Source: Deltaproteobacteria bacterium
GTDB taxonomy: Bacteria; Myxococcota_A; UBA9160; UBA4427
DNA: 64,000 bases
NCBI GenBank assembly: GCA_016713665.1
Contig: JADJOR010000001.1
Span: 930,001 to 994,000, forward strand
Reading direction: 5' to 3'
The first letter of the stretch is position 1; every line of letters starts with the position of its first letter. The notes under the pieces are model-generated. The model saw only the letters and a list, made by a program, of their open reading frames with translations, did not search any database and was not told where the DNA came from. The translations under genes and the position numbers were made by a program. This document shows, piece by piece, positions 10,098-20,600 of this stretch.

Positions 10098-12605
10098 CTA
10101 GAGCGTCGCGGCCCGCTCCACGCGCTCGAAGGTCTCGATCACGTCGCCGATCTTGACGTCGTTGTAGTTCGAGACGCCGATGCCGCACTCCATGCCGTTC
10201 GTGACTTCGCGGACATCGTCCTTGAAGCGGCGCAGCGAGCTGATCGTGCCCTGGTAGAGCTGGATCCCGTCCCGCACGACCCGGCAGGGCGCGTTGCGCA
10301 CCACCTTGCCCTCGAGCACGTAGGAGCCGGCGATCGTCCCGATCTTCGGGATCGTGAAGGTCTCGCGGATCTCCGCGCGACCGAGCAGGTTCTCGCTGAC
10401 GATCGGCGGCAAGAGCCCGGCCATCGCCGCTCGCACGTCGTCGAGCATCGCCATGATGATCGAGTAGGTCCGGATCTCGACCCCGGCGTTGTCCGCCTCG
10501 CGCCGCGCCGAGGGGTCCGGCCGGACGTTGAAGCCGACCACGATGGCACCGCTCGCTGCCGCGAGGTTGACGTCGTTCTCGGTGATCGCCCCGACCCCGG
10601 AAGACAGGACCTTCAACGTCACCGCGTCGGTCGAGAGCTTCTCGAGCGCATCGCGCGCCGCCTCGCAGGTGCCCTGCACGTCGGCCTTCAGCACGAGCGA
10701 GAGCTCCTTCGGCCCCTCGGTCGTCGATTGCGCCAGGAACTCCTCGAGGCTCATCTTCGGTCGCGTGGTCACGACGCGATCGCGCACGCGATCCTCGCGG
10801 TGATCGACGATCTGACGCGCCACGCGTTCGCTCTCGACGACGTTGAACTTCGCACCCGCCGAAGGCACGCCCGAAAGACCCGTGATCTGGACGGGCATCG
10901 ACGGACCGGCCTGCTTGACGCTCTTGCCCGCGTCGTCCTGCATCTGGCGCACGCGGCCCCACTCGGTGCCGACGACGATCGTGTCGCCCTGCTCGAGGGT
11001 GCCGTCCTGCACGAGCAGCGTCGCGACCGGGCCGCGGCCCTTGTCGAGCTCCGCTTCGAGCACGACGCCCACCGCCCGCCGCGCCGGATCGGCGCGCAGC
11101 TCGAGGATCTCGGACTGGAGCGCCAGCATCTCGAGCAGATGCTCGAGCCCCGCCCCGGTCTTCGCCGACACGTCGCAGCAGACGACGTCGCCACCGAAAT
11201 CCTCGGGCACGAGGTTGTGCTCCATCAACCGCTGACGCGCCCGCGCCGGATCCGCATCGGGCAGATCGCATTTGTTGATGGCCACGACGATCGGGCAGCC
11301 CGCCGCCTGGGCGTGCTGGATCGCCTCGACCGTCTGCGGCATGACGCCTTCGGTCGCCGCGATCACGAGGACGACGAGATCCGTCGCCGCCGCACCGCGG
11401 GCACGCATGGCCGTGAAGGCGGCGTGGCCCGGGGTGTCGATGAAGGTCAATCGATGACCGCCGGCCTCGACCTGGTAGGCGCCGACGTGCTGCGTGATGC
11501 CGCCATGCTCGCCTTCGGCGACCTTGGTCTTGCGGATCGCGTCGAGCAGCGAGGTCTTGCCGTGGTCGACGTGGCCCATCACGGTGATGACCGGCGGCCG
11601 GACGAAGCCGCCCTCGACCTCCGCCGCCTCGTCCGTCTCGGGCTCGAGGTACTGCGCTTCGTTGAAGCCGACGTTGAGGGCTTCGAAGCCCATGCCCGAC
11701 GCCAGCTTCGACACGGTCTCGAAGTCGATGCGCTGGTTGATGCCGACCATGATGCCGAGCGCCATCAGACGACCCTGGATCAGCGGCGCCTTGACGCCCG
11801 CCTGCTTCGCCAGATCGCCGACCGAGATCTCGCCCGAGACCCGGACCTGCTTGGTCTGGTTGGCGAGCGATGCGGCCGACGGCTTCGGCGAGAGCTTGTC
11901 GCGCCGACGAGCCCGGGGATTGATGATCGGGCGGGCCGTCGAGACCGGAACCCGGCGAGGTCCCACGGTCCGGCTCGTGATCTGCTTCGCGAACTGCTCC
12001 TGCTCCTGGAGATTCACGACCTCGCGTACGCGCTTGCGCTGCTTGCCCTTGCGATCCGGACCGGCGCTCGCGTCGGTCGTGGTCGTCGAGAGGCCGCGCG
12101 CGTCGCGCAGGCCGCCGAGGCCTGTGAGGGCCGCCGGACCGGTCGGACCCTGGAGCGCGGGGCCCGTCCGAACCATCGGCGCCGAAGGCGGCGCGACGAC
12201 GACCGCCGGCTCGATCGGTCCGATCTCGTCGTCCTCGTCGCCGATCTGATCGTCTTCGTCCGGGGCCTCGAGGCCGTCCTGGTCCTCCGCCTCCGGCTCG
12301 TTCGCGAGCGGATGCGTCTCATCGAGCGCCGCGGCGATGGGCTCGGGCGTCGGCTCCGGTTCGGGCTCCTTGCGCTTGCGGCGGCGGACGACGGTGGTCC
12401 CGCTCTTGCCTTCGAGACGCTGCTCGTCGACCGAGCCCCTGGTCTTCGCCGCACCACCGAGCTTTTCGCGCAGGAGCTCGACTTCGGCGTCTTCGAGCGA
12501 CGCCATCGCGCTCTTCAGGTCGACGCCGTACTGGCGCGCCTGTTCCACGAACTCGTTGCGTTCGATGCCGAGCTCTTCAGCGAGTTTGTATGCCCTGATT
12601 GCCAT
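10098..12605 (-). CDS. infB: Translation initiation factor IF-2
   Basis: 835 residues; the GTPase that brings fMet-tRNA to the 30S subunit and promotes subunit joining. The N-terminal IF2-N segment is MAIRAYKLAEELGIERNEF. A charged, low-complexity region follows to about residue 250. A second IF2-N-like segment starts at VSGEISVGDLAKQAGV. The G domain from about residue 340 has VMGHVDHGKTS, DTPGHAAFT and NKCDLPDAD. The C-terminal domains include VGFNVRPDPSARREAD. The start at 12605 matches the conserved IF2-N beginning; the longer frame to 12689 adds no conserved sequence. Confidence 0.97.
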   Translation of the reverse strand: MAIRAYKLAEELGIERNEFVEQARQYGVDLKSAMASLEDAEVELLREKLGGAAKTRGSVDEQRLEGKSGTTVVRRRKRKEPEPEPTPEPIAAALDETHPLANEPEAEDQDGLEAPDEDDQIGDEDDEIGPIEPAVVVAPPSAPMVRTGPALQGPTGPAALTGLGGLRDARGLSTTTTDASAGPDRKGKQRKRVREVVNLQEQEQFAKQITSRTVGPRRVPVSTARPIINPRARRRDKLSPKPSAASLANQTKQVRVSGEISVGDLAKQAGVKAPLIQGRLMALGIMVGINQRIDFETVSKLASGMGFEALNVGFNEAQYLEPETDEAAEVEGGFVRPPVITVMGHVDHGKTSLLDAIRKTKVAEGEHGGITQHVGAYQVEAGGHRLTFIDTPGHAAFTAMRARGAAATDLVVLVIAATEGVMPQTVEAIQHAQAAGCPIVVAINKCDLPDADPARARQRLMEHNLVPEDFGGDVVCCDVSAKTGAGLEHLLEMLALQSEILELRADPARRAVGVVLEAELDKGRGPVATLLVQDGTLEQGDTIVVGTEWGRVRQMQDDAGKSVKQAGPSMPVQITGLSGVPSAGAKFNVVESERVARQIVDHREDRVRDRVVTTRPKMSLEEFLAQSTTEGPKELSLVLKADVQGTCEAARDALEKLSTDAVTLKVLSSGVGAITENDVNLAAASGAIVVGFNVRPDPSARREADNAGVEIRTYSIIMAMLDDVRAAMAGLLPPIVSENLLGRAEIRETFTIPKIGTIAGSYVLEGKVVRNAPCRVVRDGIQLYQGTISSLRRFKDDVREVTNGMECGIGVSNYNDVKIGDVIETFERVERAATL

Positions 12606-12759
12606 CGATTTCCGTGTCGTTCCCGCCGGACTCGCGTGATCCGCTTGCGCCCCGCGTGCTCTCGAACCTGTTCGCCCCGAACCATCCACCGCGCATCACT
12701 TCGCGGCGAGGAAGCAACCTGCTCCGCCATCCCGGCTCCGACGCCGGCTCCGATCCCGT

Positions 12760-14163
12760 TCAGTCGGCCCGCTCCGACGCAGGGCCCGAGGGCGGCTGCA
12801 CCGGCATGCCGCTCTCGTTCCGTTCGGCGCGCATCGCCGCCGAAGCCGCCTCGGCCTCGAGCCGGCGCTGCGCCTCGCGCTCCGCCTCTTCCTTCGTCCT
12901 GCGCTCCTCGTCGGCGGCCTTGACCCGGACGAGATCGAGCGCGGCCTGCTTGATGCGACCCGCGCCGGCCTCGTCGATGCCCGGCAGCGCGGTCAGGACC
13001 TCGGAGGCGCAGTTGGCGAGATCCTCGAGCGACGTGATCCCCTGGCGCAGCAGCAGGTCCGCCTCGGGATCCCCGCAGCCGTCGACGACCGAGACCGCCT
13101 TCGAGAGCCAGTCCGCGATCTCGCGCATCTTGGTCTCGCTCTTGATGTCGATCCGCCAGCCCGTCAGCTGCACCGCGAGGCGCACGTTCTGGCCGCGTCG
13201 CCCGATCGCCAGCGAGAGCTGGTCGTCCGGGACGATCACGTCGATCGACTTCTCCTGCTCGTCGATGATGACCTTCGAGACCTGGGCCGGCGAGAGCGCG
13301 CTGCAGACGTAGCGCGCCGTATCCTGGCTCCACGGCACGATGTCGATCCGCTCGCCGCGCAGCTCCTGGACCACCGCCTGAACGCGGCTGCCCTTCATGC
13401 CGACGCAGGCGCCGACCGGATCGACGTCGCTGTCGCGTGAGACGACGGCGATCTTCGAGCGACCGCCCGGCTCCCGCGCCGCGGACTCGATCGAGACGAT
13501 CTTCTCGTACATCTCCGGAACTTCCTGCTCGAAGAGCTTGATCAGGAAGTTGATCGAGGCACGCGAGAGCACGATCTGCGGCCCCTTCGCGTTCTTGTTG
13601 ACCTCGAGCACGTAGGCGCGGATGCGGTCGCCCGGCCGATAGCTCTCGCGCGGCACCTGCTCCTTCGGCGGGATGATCGCCTCGGCGCGACCGAGGTCGA
13701 CGATGATCGAGCCCTTCTCGAAGCGGCGCACGATGCCGTTCACGACCTCGCCCTGGCGGTCGCGGTATTCGTCGAAGGTGTTGTCGCGCTCGGCGTCGCG
13801 CAGGCGCTGGATGATGACCTGCTTGGCGGCCTGGGCGAGGATGCGACCGAAGTCCGAGGTATCGAGCTTGACGCCGATCTCGTCGCCGGTCTCGACCTCG
13901 GGATCGTAGTCGCGGCGCGCGTCGGCGATCAGGATCTGGGACTCGGGATCGGTGATCGCCTCGACGACCTCACGAAACTCGAAGAGCTCGACCTCGCCGA
14001 TCTCGTCGTTGTAGCGGGCCTCGATCTCCTTCTCCTGGCCGAAGCGCCGGCGCGCGGCCTGGCGCATCGCCTCTTCGAGGGCGCCGGTGATCTCCTTGCT
14101 GTCGATGCCCTTGTCCTTGGCAATCTGATCGATTTCTCGCTTGAGATTTCCCAGCATCATCAC
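12760..14163 (-). CDS. nusA: Transcription termination/antitermination factor NusA
   Basis: 467 residues. NusA binds RNA polymerase and RNA, modulating pausing, termination and antitermination. Visible are the N-terminal polymerase-binding domain (to about 130), the S1 domain (GEVVNGIVRRFEKGSIIVDLG), KH1 (VDPVGACVGMKGSRVQAVV), KH2 (AIGRRGQNVRLAVQLTGW), and a helix-hairpin-helix-like C-terminal part around GITSLEDLANCASEVL. The tail after about 425 is an Arg/Glu/Ala coiled-coil-like stretch. Three ATGs lie in a row at 14163, 14160 and 14157. The first overlaps the rimP stop, implying coupled translation. Confidence 0.96.
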   Translation of the reverse strand: MMMLGNLKREIDQIAKDKGIDSKEITGALEEAMRQAARRRFGQEKEIEARYNDEIGEVELFEFREVVEAITDPESQILIADARRDYDPEVETGDEIGVKLDTSDFGRILAQAAKQVIIQRLRDAERDNTFDEYRDRQGEVVNGIVRRFEKGSIIVDLGRAEAIIPPKEQVPRESYRPGDRIRAYVLEVNKNAKGPQIVLSRASINFLIKLFEQEVPEMYEKIVSIESAAREPGGRSKIAVVSRDSDVDPVGACVGMKGSRVQAVVQELRGERIDIVPWSQDTARYVCSALSPAQVSKVIIDEQEKSIDVIVPDDQLSLAIGRRGQNVRLAVQLTGWRIDIKSETKMREIADWLSKAVSVVDGCGDPEADLLLRQGITSLEDLANCASEVLTALPGIDEAGAGRIKQAALDLVRVKAADEERRTKEEAEREAQRRLEAEAASAAMRAERNESGMPVQPPSGPASERAD

Positions 14164-14654
14164 ATTCCGCCCGACTGGCTCGAGCCACGCAGCCTCGACT
14201 CCTTCGCGAAGTCGGCGCTCGTGAACTCATAGATCGTGTTGGCCTTCTCGACTTCTTCGAACGGGATCAAGGCCAGATCTCCGTCCACATTCATCTTCAA
14301 GACACCCGCCTCGAACGCGACGAGGCGCCCCCGATAGCGCTTGCGGCCCTCGAGCGGTCGCCGGGTCTGCACCCGGATCTCCCGCGTCACGGCCGCCTCG
14401 AAATCCTTCTCCCGGGCCAGCACCCGATCGAGTCCCGGCGACGAGACCTCGAGCTGGTACGCCCCCGGCATCACGTCCGCCGCGTCGAACAGCGTCGAGA
14501 GCTCCCTCGAGATCGCCGCACACCGCTCGATCGGGACCCGCCCGTCCCCGGCCCGACTGTCCACGATCACGCGCAGGAGCCCCGGCCCACGCGGACGCGT
14601 CACCTCCACGTCGACCAGCTCGCACTCGTGCTCGTCGACGACCGGCTCGATCAA
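14160..14654 (-). CDS. rimP: Ribosome maturation factor RimP
   Basis: RimP assists early 30S assembly. Family motifs are clear: LIEPVVDEHECELVDVEV, ERCAAISRELSTLFD, YQLEVSSPGLDRVL and EEVEKANTIYEF. The start is a problem. There is no ATG or GTG near the expected N-terminus. TTG at 14654 gives 164 residues but loses part of helix 1. An ATC at 14687 sits five bases after an excellent GAGGGGGAG site and would restore a normal N-terminus (IYRDIPEPLRALIEPV). A TTG at 14792 would add an improbable repeat-rich extension. I list the conservative TTG. It is the first gene of the nusA-infB operon. Confidence 0.85.
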   Translation of the reverse strand: MIEPVVDEHECELVDVEVTRPRGPGLLRVIVDSRAGDGRVPIERCAAISRELSTLFDAADVMPGAYQLEVSSPGLDRVLAREKDFEAAVTREIRVQTRRPLEGRKRYRGRLVAFEAGVLKMNVDGDLALIPFEEVEKANTIYEFTSADFAKESRLRGSSQSGGM

Positions 14655-15094
14655 CGCCCGAAGCGGCTCCGGGATGTCCCGATAGATGTCGCTCCCCCTC
14701 TCTCCTGCCTGCTCGCTCTCGCTCTTGCCTGCTCTCGCCCGTTCCTGCTCGTGTTCGCCCCGTCCGCGGACGAATCCGGGGCCCCAAAACAAAAAAAAGC
14801 GGACGAATCGCCCACTTTCCCGGCGGCTTCGAACCGGCAGGACGCACTCGATTGCTCGAGCTGGGGACTTCGTCGGATCCCCACCGCGCCACACCGATCG
14901 ACCCGAAAAGCTGTACCCGGTCGACCCGCGGCGGGCTTCCGAGCCCGGGCAAATTAAATGAAGGCCGGCAAGATGGCAAGGAAGCTGCGTTTTTGGGCGA
15001 TCGCGCTCGCGGCCCGGGGCCAGATCAACCCGCCCTGAATCAGCCCGCTTCGAGCCCCGGATCCGAGGCTTCCGGGCGCCGCATCGCTTCCCGC
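14655..15094 (-). other. Long leader of the rimP-nusA-infB operon, no gene seen
   Basis: These 440 bases between pyrD and rimP contain no supported gene. On the operon strand they hold a candidate promoter near 14.96 kb and a hairpin GGGGA/TCCCC. A perfect CTCGA-GCAA-TCGAG hairpin with a GNRA tetraloop lies around 14846-14859. A T8GT4 tract at 14786-14798 follows. The 11-bp direct repeat GCGGACGAATC (14766-14776, 14799-14809) flanks that tract. A GA-rich low-complexity run then leads to the rimP ribosome site. In E. coli the same operon has a long leader containing a tRNA; I found no tRNA here. Confidence 0.45.
14951..14979 (-). promoter_or_regulatory. Candidate sigma-70-type promoter for rimP operon
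   Basis: On the minus strand TTGCCA (14974-14979) resembles a -35 box. It is followed after 17 bases by TAATTT (14951-14956), or after 15 bases by TTTAAT (14953-14958, five of six consensus). This is one of the few AT-rich patches in the region and points at rimP. The implied 5' leader is about 250 bases. No experimental support. Confidence 0.4.
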
Positions 15095-16068
15095 CTAGCG
15101 CCTCGCGGCGGGCTCGCGACCGGTCACGAGCGCCCCGGTCAGATCGGCGACGCGGAGAAAGCCGTGCCGGCGGGCGTAGTCCGCGATGCCCGGGCGATGC
15201 CGACGGCGGCGGTCGGGTCGAGGTAGTTCTGGGTCCCGACCTGGACGGCCGTGGCCCCGCAGAGCAGGAACTTGACCGCATCCTCGGCCGAGCCGATGCC
15301 GCCGACGCCGCAGATCGGGATCGAGACCGCCTGGGCCACCTGCCAGACCATGCGCAGGGCGATCGGCCGGATCGCCGGCCCCGAGAGTCCACCCAGGATG
15401 TTCGACAGGACGGGCCGCCGCCGCTCGACATCGACCTCCATCGCCTGGACGGCGTTGATCAGCGTCACCCCGTCGGCGCCCTCCGCCTCGCAGACCCGCG
15501 CCATGTCGGCGATCCGGGTCACGTTCGGGGACAGCTTGACGAGCAGCGGCCGCGCCGTCGCCCGACGCACCGTCGCGACCAGCTCTGCGAGCAGCCGCGG
15601 ATCCTGGCCGAACTCGATCCCGCCCGCCTTGACGTGGGGACAGGAGGCGTTGATCTCGATCCCGGCGACCCGGGGATGGCTCGAGACCCGGGCCGCGAGC
15701 TCGGCGTAGAGGCCGGGCTCGGTGCCGAACGCGCTCGCCAGGACGACGACGCCCTCGGGCAGGGCCGGCAGCTTTTCCTCCAGAAACGCCTTCACACCGA
15801 CGTTCTCGATGCTGATCGCGTTGAGCATCCCGGCCGGGGCCTCGGCGATCCGCGGCGGCGGATTGCCGTGGCGGGGCTCGAGGGTCAGGCTCTTCGCGAC
15901 GAAGCCACCGAGCTCGCGCAGGTCGAGGAAGGGCGCGAGCTCGGTGCCGTAGCCGAAGGTGCCCGAGGCGGTGAGCACGGCGTTGCGCAGCGGGATGCCC
16001 GCCAGCACGACCCGCTCGTCGACCCCGCCGGCCGCGGCGCCCCCTGCTCCGCTCGCTCCGCCCCTCAC
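15095..16068 (-). CDS. pyrD: Dihydroorotate dehydrogenase PyrD, class 1B (frameshifted)
   Basis: The FMN-containing catalytic subunit that oxidises dihydroorotate to orotate; with PyrK it forms the NAD-dependent class 1B enzyme. Motifs are TASGTFGYGTELAPF, ISIENVG, IEINASCPHVKAGG with the class 1 catalytic Cys, VKLSPNV, GVGGIGSAEDAVKFL and TAVQVGTQNYLDPTA. The GTG at 16068 overlaps the pyrK stop in a GTGA junction. One base is missing in the CCCGGG at 15189-15194. Restoring it (GGG to GGGG on the coding strand) joins the frame to the expected tail GIADYARRHGFLRVADL and gives about 324 residues. As written, the protein would run out of frame and stop at 15139. Confidence 0.9.
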
Positions 16069-16956
16069 GGCAGCCCCGCCCAATCGATCTCGCCCGCCTC
16101 GAAGACCGGTCCCTGGCGACACACGAGCGCGAAGCCGCCGTGGCTCCGCGGCGCCGCGCAGCCGAGGCAGACCCCGAAGCCGCAGGCCATCGGATTCTCG
16201 AGCGAGACGAAGCAGCGCGCCCCGTGCTCGACCCCGCGAGCGCGGCGCAAGCGCGCATCATCGGCGTCGGCCCGACCGCGTACACCGTCGCCCGGGGCTC
16301 CGCGGCGAGCCGATCCGCAAGAGGCCGGGTGACGAGGCCCTTCGCTCCTTGGGAGCCGTCCTCGGTCGCCGCCACCAGCTCGACCCCGAGCGCCTCGAAA
16401 TCGAGCAGGCCCAGCAGGTCCCCGCGGCTGCGCGCCCCGAGCATCACGACGACCCGGCGCCCCGCCGCCGAGAGCGCCCGGGCCCACTCGTAGAGCGAGG
16501 CGATTCCCGTGCCGCCGCCGACGAGGATCGCCGGCCCCGCACGGACGGTCTCGCTGCGTGCGCCCTCGAGGTCGAATCCCCGGCCGAGGGGACCCACGAG
16601 GGAGACGCGCTCGCCCTCACGCAGGTCGGCGATCAGCGCCGTCCCCCGTCCGACCACCCGGTAGAGCAGCTCGATCACCCGCGCGTCGCGCTCGCCCTCG
16701 GCGGTCTGGACGTCGCCCGGCGGTGCGCCGAGCTCGCGGTAGACCGCCATCGGCCGGGGCAGGAGCGGATCGCGGCGCACCGCTCCCCCTCCGCGCCAGC
16801 ACCGATCATCAGGAACTGCCCCGGTCCGGAGCCCGGCCAGCCCGGCACGGCGAGGCGGAGCCGTCGTCCGTGGCCCTCCGGACCGTTCGCCAGCACGCGC
16901 GCGCGGCTGCGCGTCGGCAGGCGCGGCTCGGCGATCCCGTGATTCGCACTCGACAA
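16065..16956 (-). CDS. pyrK: Dihydroorotate dehydrogenase electron-transfer subunit PyrK (two frameshifts)
   Basis: It carries electrons from PyrD to NAD through a [2Fe-2S] cluster and FAD. The TTG at 16956 follows GGGAGGGATCG. The N-terminal part reads RARVLANGPEGHGRRLRLAV and PGQFLMIGAG. After an indel in CCCCC at 16786-16790 the frame continues as RRDPLLPRPMAVYR and the NAD-site stretch ILVGGGTGIASLYEWARALS. After a second indel in CCCC at 16232-16235 it resumes as ENPMACGFGVCLGCAAP with a later VCRQGPVF, the four cluster cysteines. One missing G at each site repairs the gene to about 297 residues. Its stop overlaps the pyrD start. Confidence 0.88.
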
Positions 16957-16997
16957 CGATCCCTCCCGATCCCGGTGCAGCCGGCATCGCGGTCGAC

Positions 16998-17519
16998 CTA
17001 GCGCAGCTCGAGCGACAGGAGCAGCGCATCGCGGCCGTCGGGGTAATAGCGTGGCCGCCGACCGACGACCACGAATCCGAGACCCGCATAGAGCGCCGAA
17101 GCGGCTTCGTTCCCGGACGAGAGCTCGAGCTGGGCCAGCGCGGCCCCTCGCGTGCGCTCTGCCTCGAGCAGGACCTCGAGCATGCGGATGGCGAGACCCC
17201 GGCGGCGGGCCTGGGGGGCGACGCCGACCAGATCGATCTCGACCGCGTCGAGGATCCGGCGAGCCAGCACGAAGCCGACGTGGTCCGCGCTCTCACCGCG
17301 GGCAATCTCCGCCGGGCGCGTCCCGAGCGAGCGCGGCTCGACCCGGCGGGCCGGCGCTCCCCCCGGCCCGACGGCCTGGGCGACGTAGGCGCGCGCCTCG
17401 CGGGCGCGCAGGGCGCCCTCGATCGACGCGGCGCTCCAGGCGGGCTCGAAGCAGGCGGCCACCAGCGCAACCAGCCGGTCGAGGTCCGGGCTACCCGCCC
17501 GCCGGATCAGGGCGTCCAC
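16998..17519 (-). CDS. GNAT N-acetyltransferase (RimI-like)
   Basis: 173 residues from the GTG at 17519, which follows a GGGAGAA sequence. The GNAT acetyl-CoA-binding motif is VEIDLVGVAPQARRRGLAIRML, and the C-terminal motif ELSSGNEAASALYAGLGFVVVG with RPRYYPDGRDALLLSLEL strongly resembles RimI, which acetylates the N-terminus of ribosomal protein S18. A substrate cannot be proven because the fold is shared by many acetyltransferases. It lies 41 bases upstream of pyrK on the same strand and is divergent from the TPR giant. An upstream extension to 17702 is unlikely. Confidence 0.8.
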   Translation of the reverse strand: MDALIRRAGSPDLDRLVALVAACFEPAWSAASIEGALRAREARAYVAQAVGPGGAPARRVEPRSLGTRPAEIARGESADHVGFVLARRILDAVEIDLVGVAPQARRRGLAIRMLEVLLEAERTRGAALAQLELSSGNEAASALYAGLGFVVVGRRPRYYPDGRDALLLSLELR

Positions 17520-17658
17520 CGGAATTCTCCCACCCGCGCCTCCGGTCCCGATCCCCGCGGAAGGCCACGCGAAATCGTCGATCAAGCGGGCCGCGGTCCC
17601 GGTCGATACGCCGTCCGGAGAATGCCCGAACCCCGTCCGCGCGGACGGCGAGGATGCC

Positions 17659-20600
17659 TTGGCCCAGGGTCTCGACGCGCAGCAGCAGATCTTCGCAAGC
17701 AATCCCGACGATCGCCGCGCCTTCGAGGCGCTCGAGGAACATTTCTTCCTCGAAGGCGACTGGCCGGCCCTCGTCCGTGTCTATCGCGATCGCCTGGACG
17801 CGCCTTCGATCACGAACGACGCCGCCCAGAAGGGCGCGCTCCTCTTCCGTCTCGGCCAGATCCTCGAAGACCGGATCCTCGATCTCGACGCCGCCTGCGA
17901 GACCTACTGGATCCTCGCGCGTCTCGACCGCACCAACCGCCCCGCCCTGCGCCAGCTGCGCGGCATCCACGAGCGCCGCGGCCAATGGGACATGGTGCTG
18001 CAGCTCGCCGAGCTCGAGGGCGCGACGGCGATGCCGCCCTACGAGCGGGCGCAATTCGAATCCGACCTCGGCCGCATCTGGCAACGCCAGCTCGGCGATC
18101 GCGGTGAGGCCGAGCGCGCCTATGGACGCGCGCTGGCGATCGATGCCGAGTTCCCACCCGCGCTCGAGGGACTCGCGGGGCTCTGTCTCGAGACCGGAAG
18201 GATCGAGGAGGCCGCGAGCCTGCTCGAACGTCTGACCGCGCGGCTGCGCGGCCCCGAGCGCGCGCCGTTCTGGCTGTCGCTCGGCCGCCTCTACGCCGTC
18301 ACGCTAGGCGATCGCGTCCGTGCCCGCCGCTGCTTCGAAGCCGCCCTCGAAGATGATCCGCTCCAGACCGCAGCGGTCGAGTGGGGCCTCCTGCTCGCGA
18401 CCGAGGAAGAGGACTGGGAGACCGTCGCGAACCTGCTCGAGCACCGCTTCGATCTCGCCGCCGGTGCGCGCCATCGCGCCTCGATCGCGGTCGAGGCGAG
18501 CCAGATCCATCTCCACCAGCGACGTTCGCCCTCCGCCGCCCGCGTCTGGATCGACCGCGCGAGCGAGCTCGCCGAGGACGACGGTGCCGTGCTGCGGGCC
18601 AGCGCCGACGTCGCGCGCGCGGAGGAGGACGACGATGCACTGGCCGCGGTGCTCGAGCGCCTCGTGCGCAAGGCCGGTGACCGCGCGTCGCAGGGCCTCG
18701 TGCTCGAGCTCGCCCACGCGCTCGCCCGCGCCGGCCGTCCGACCGAGGCCCTCGCCCAGCTCGAACGCATGCGCGCAGGCGCTTCGGGCCACGATCCGAA
18801 CGTGCTCGAGCTGCGCGCCCGACTGCTTCGGGAGACCGGCGCCAGGCGGGCGCTCGCGGAGGTGCTCGAGACCCTCGTCGGCATGGAAGCGGGACAGTCG
18901 CCGGACGACCGGGCCGCGCGCCTGCAGGAGCTCGCCCGCCTGTGCGGAGGAGGAGCTCGACGATCTTGCCGCCGCGGAGAGCCATTGGACGTCCGCCTTC
19001 GAGCTCGCGCCCCGGGACACCGTCGCCCTCGCCGCCCTCGAACGCCTCCAGCGCAAGCGCGAGGACTGGCCCGCCCTCCGCCGGACCTACGAACGCGCCC
19101 TCCTCGCCAGCGACGACACCGCCCCCGCCCGCCTCGCGAGCCAGCTCGGCGAGCTGTTGCTCGAACGCTTCGACGAGCCCGCGAGCGCTCGCGGCGCCTT
19201 CGAGCACGCGCTCACCCGCGACGCCCACCACCGCCCCGCTCTCGCGGGCCTGCGCCGCATCGCCGAACGCACGAACGACCCCGACCTCATGCTCGCCGTC
19301 TGCGAGCGGGAGGCCGAGCGCTGCGACGACGCGCGGCTCTTCGGCGAGCTCGCGCAACAGGCGGCCTCGGTCCTCGTCGCCCGCGGCGAGCTCGAGCGCG
19401 CGCTCGAATGGGCCACCCGCGCCTGCGACCGCAGCCCGACCTCGCGCAGCGCCCTCGAGCTGCGAGCCGGACTCGAGCAACGGCTCGGTCGAACGGACGA
19501 CGAGATCGCCACCCTCGCCCGGCTCGCCGACCGCCTCGAAGGTGCCGAGCGGGTCGCCGCGCTCCACCGCCGCGCGATGCTCCTCGTCGAGCGGGAGGAG
19601 CCGACCGACGCACTTGCGTGTCTCGAGTCCGCGGAGGCCTGCATCCCCGGCCGGATCGAGATCCTCGAGACGCTCTGCTCGGTCGTGCAGCGACTCGGTC
19701 GTCCGGCGGACGAGGCCCGCTGGCTGCGCCGGCTCTCCGAGCGACTGCCCACCGAACGTCGCGCCGAGCCGCTCCTGCGGCTTGCCCAACTGCTCGAAGA
19801 CCCGATCGGCGATCTCGAATCGGCGATCGCCGCGCGACACGAGCTGCTCGCGCTTCCCGGCGCTCCGGCGGGTGCCCTCGACGCGCTCGTCCGCCTGCTC
19901 GAGCTCGCCGGGCGTTCGGCCGAGCTCGCGGCCCTGCTCGAGCGCGAGCGCGAACGCATCGGCGACAACGCGCCCGAAGCGCGTGCGCTCGACCTGCGCC
20001 GCGGACGCCTGCTGCTCGATGCCCTCGGCGATTGCGAGGCAGCGGCCGGCATCTTCCGAGCGCTGCACGAGCGCGAGCCCGACGACGAAGAGGTGCTCGC
20101 CCTGCTCGAACGGGCGCTGCGGGCGGGACGCGACGCCGCGGGGCTCTGTGAGCTGCTCGAACGCCGCGCCGCCTGGGAGAGCGACGGCGTCGCCCGCGCC
20201 CCCTTCCTGCTCGAGCGCGCCCAGCTGCTCGAAGAGGTGCTCGGTCGGCCGGAGGCCGCCTGCGACGTCTACGCCTCGATCGTCGCCGATGCCCCGGGCT
20301 CCGCGGCCGCGGTGCTCGCGTCGTCGCGCCTCGAAGCGCTCTGCGAGTCGACGGGCCAATGGTCGCGCCTGCGCGGGCTGCTCGTGGCACGCGTCGCCGG
20401 AGCGCCCGAGCCCGAGCGCACGGCGCTGCGGCTGCGGATCGCGGACATCTGCCGCGATCGGCTCCAGGATCCCCTCGGCTGTGCCACCCAGCTCGAAGCC
20501 GTCGCGGCCACGCATCCCGAACGCGTGCCGATCTGGCAACAGATCCAGGACCTCCATCTGCGCGTGCTCGATCGCCCGGCCGACTGGCTGCGCGTCGCCC

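Noticed and set aside
10728..12923. Plus-strand frame opposite infB
   Set aside because: Antisense shadow of IF-2; no motif and crosses gene borders.
14812..14905. tRNA-like stretch with GGTTCGAAGCC on the minus strand
   Set aside because: It looks like a T-arm, but the acceptor arms do not pair, the anticodon arm would need a 4-base loop, and there is no CCA. It is better read as part of a structured leader.
14959..15036. 25-codon plus-strand frame starting MKAGKMARKLRFW
   Set aside because: No ribosome site, overlaps the candidate promoter, and no family match I know.
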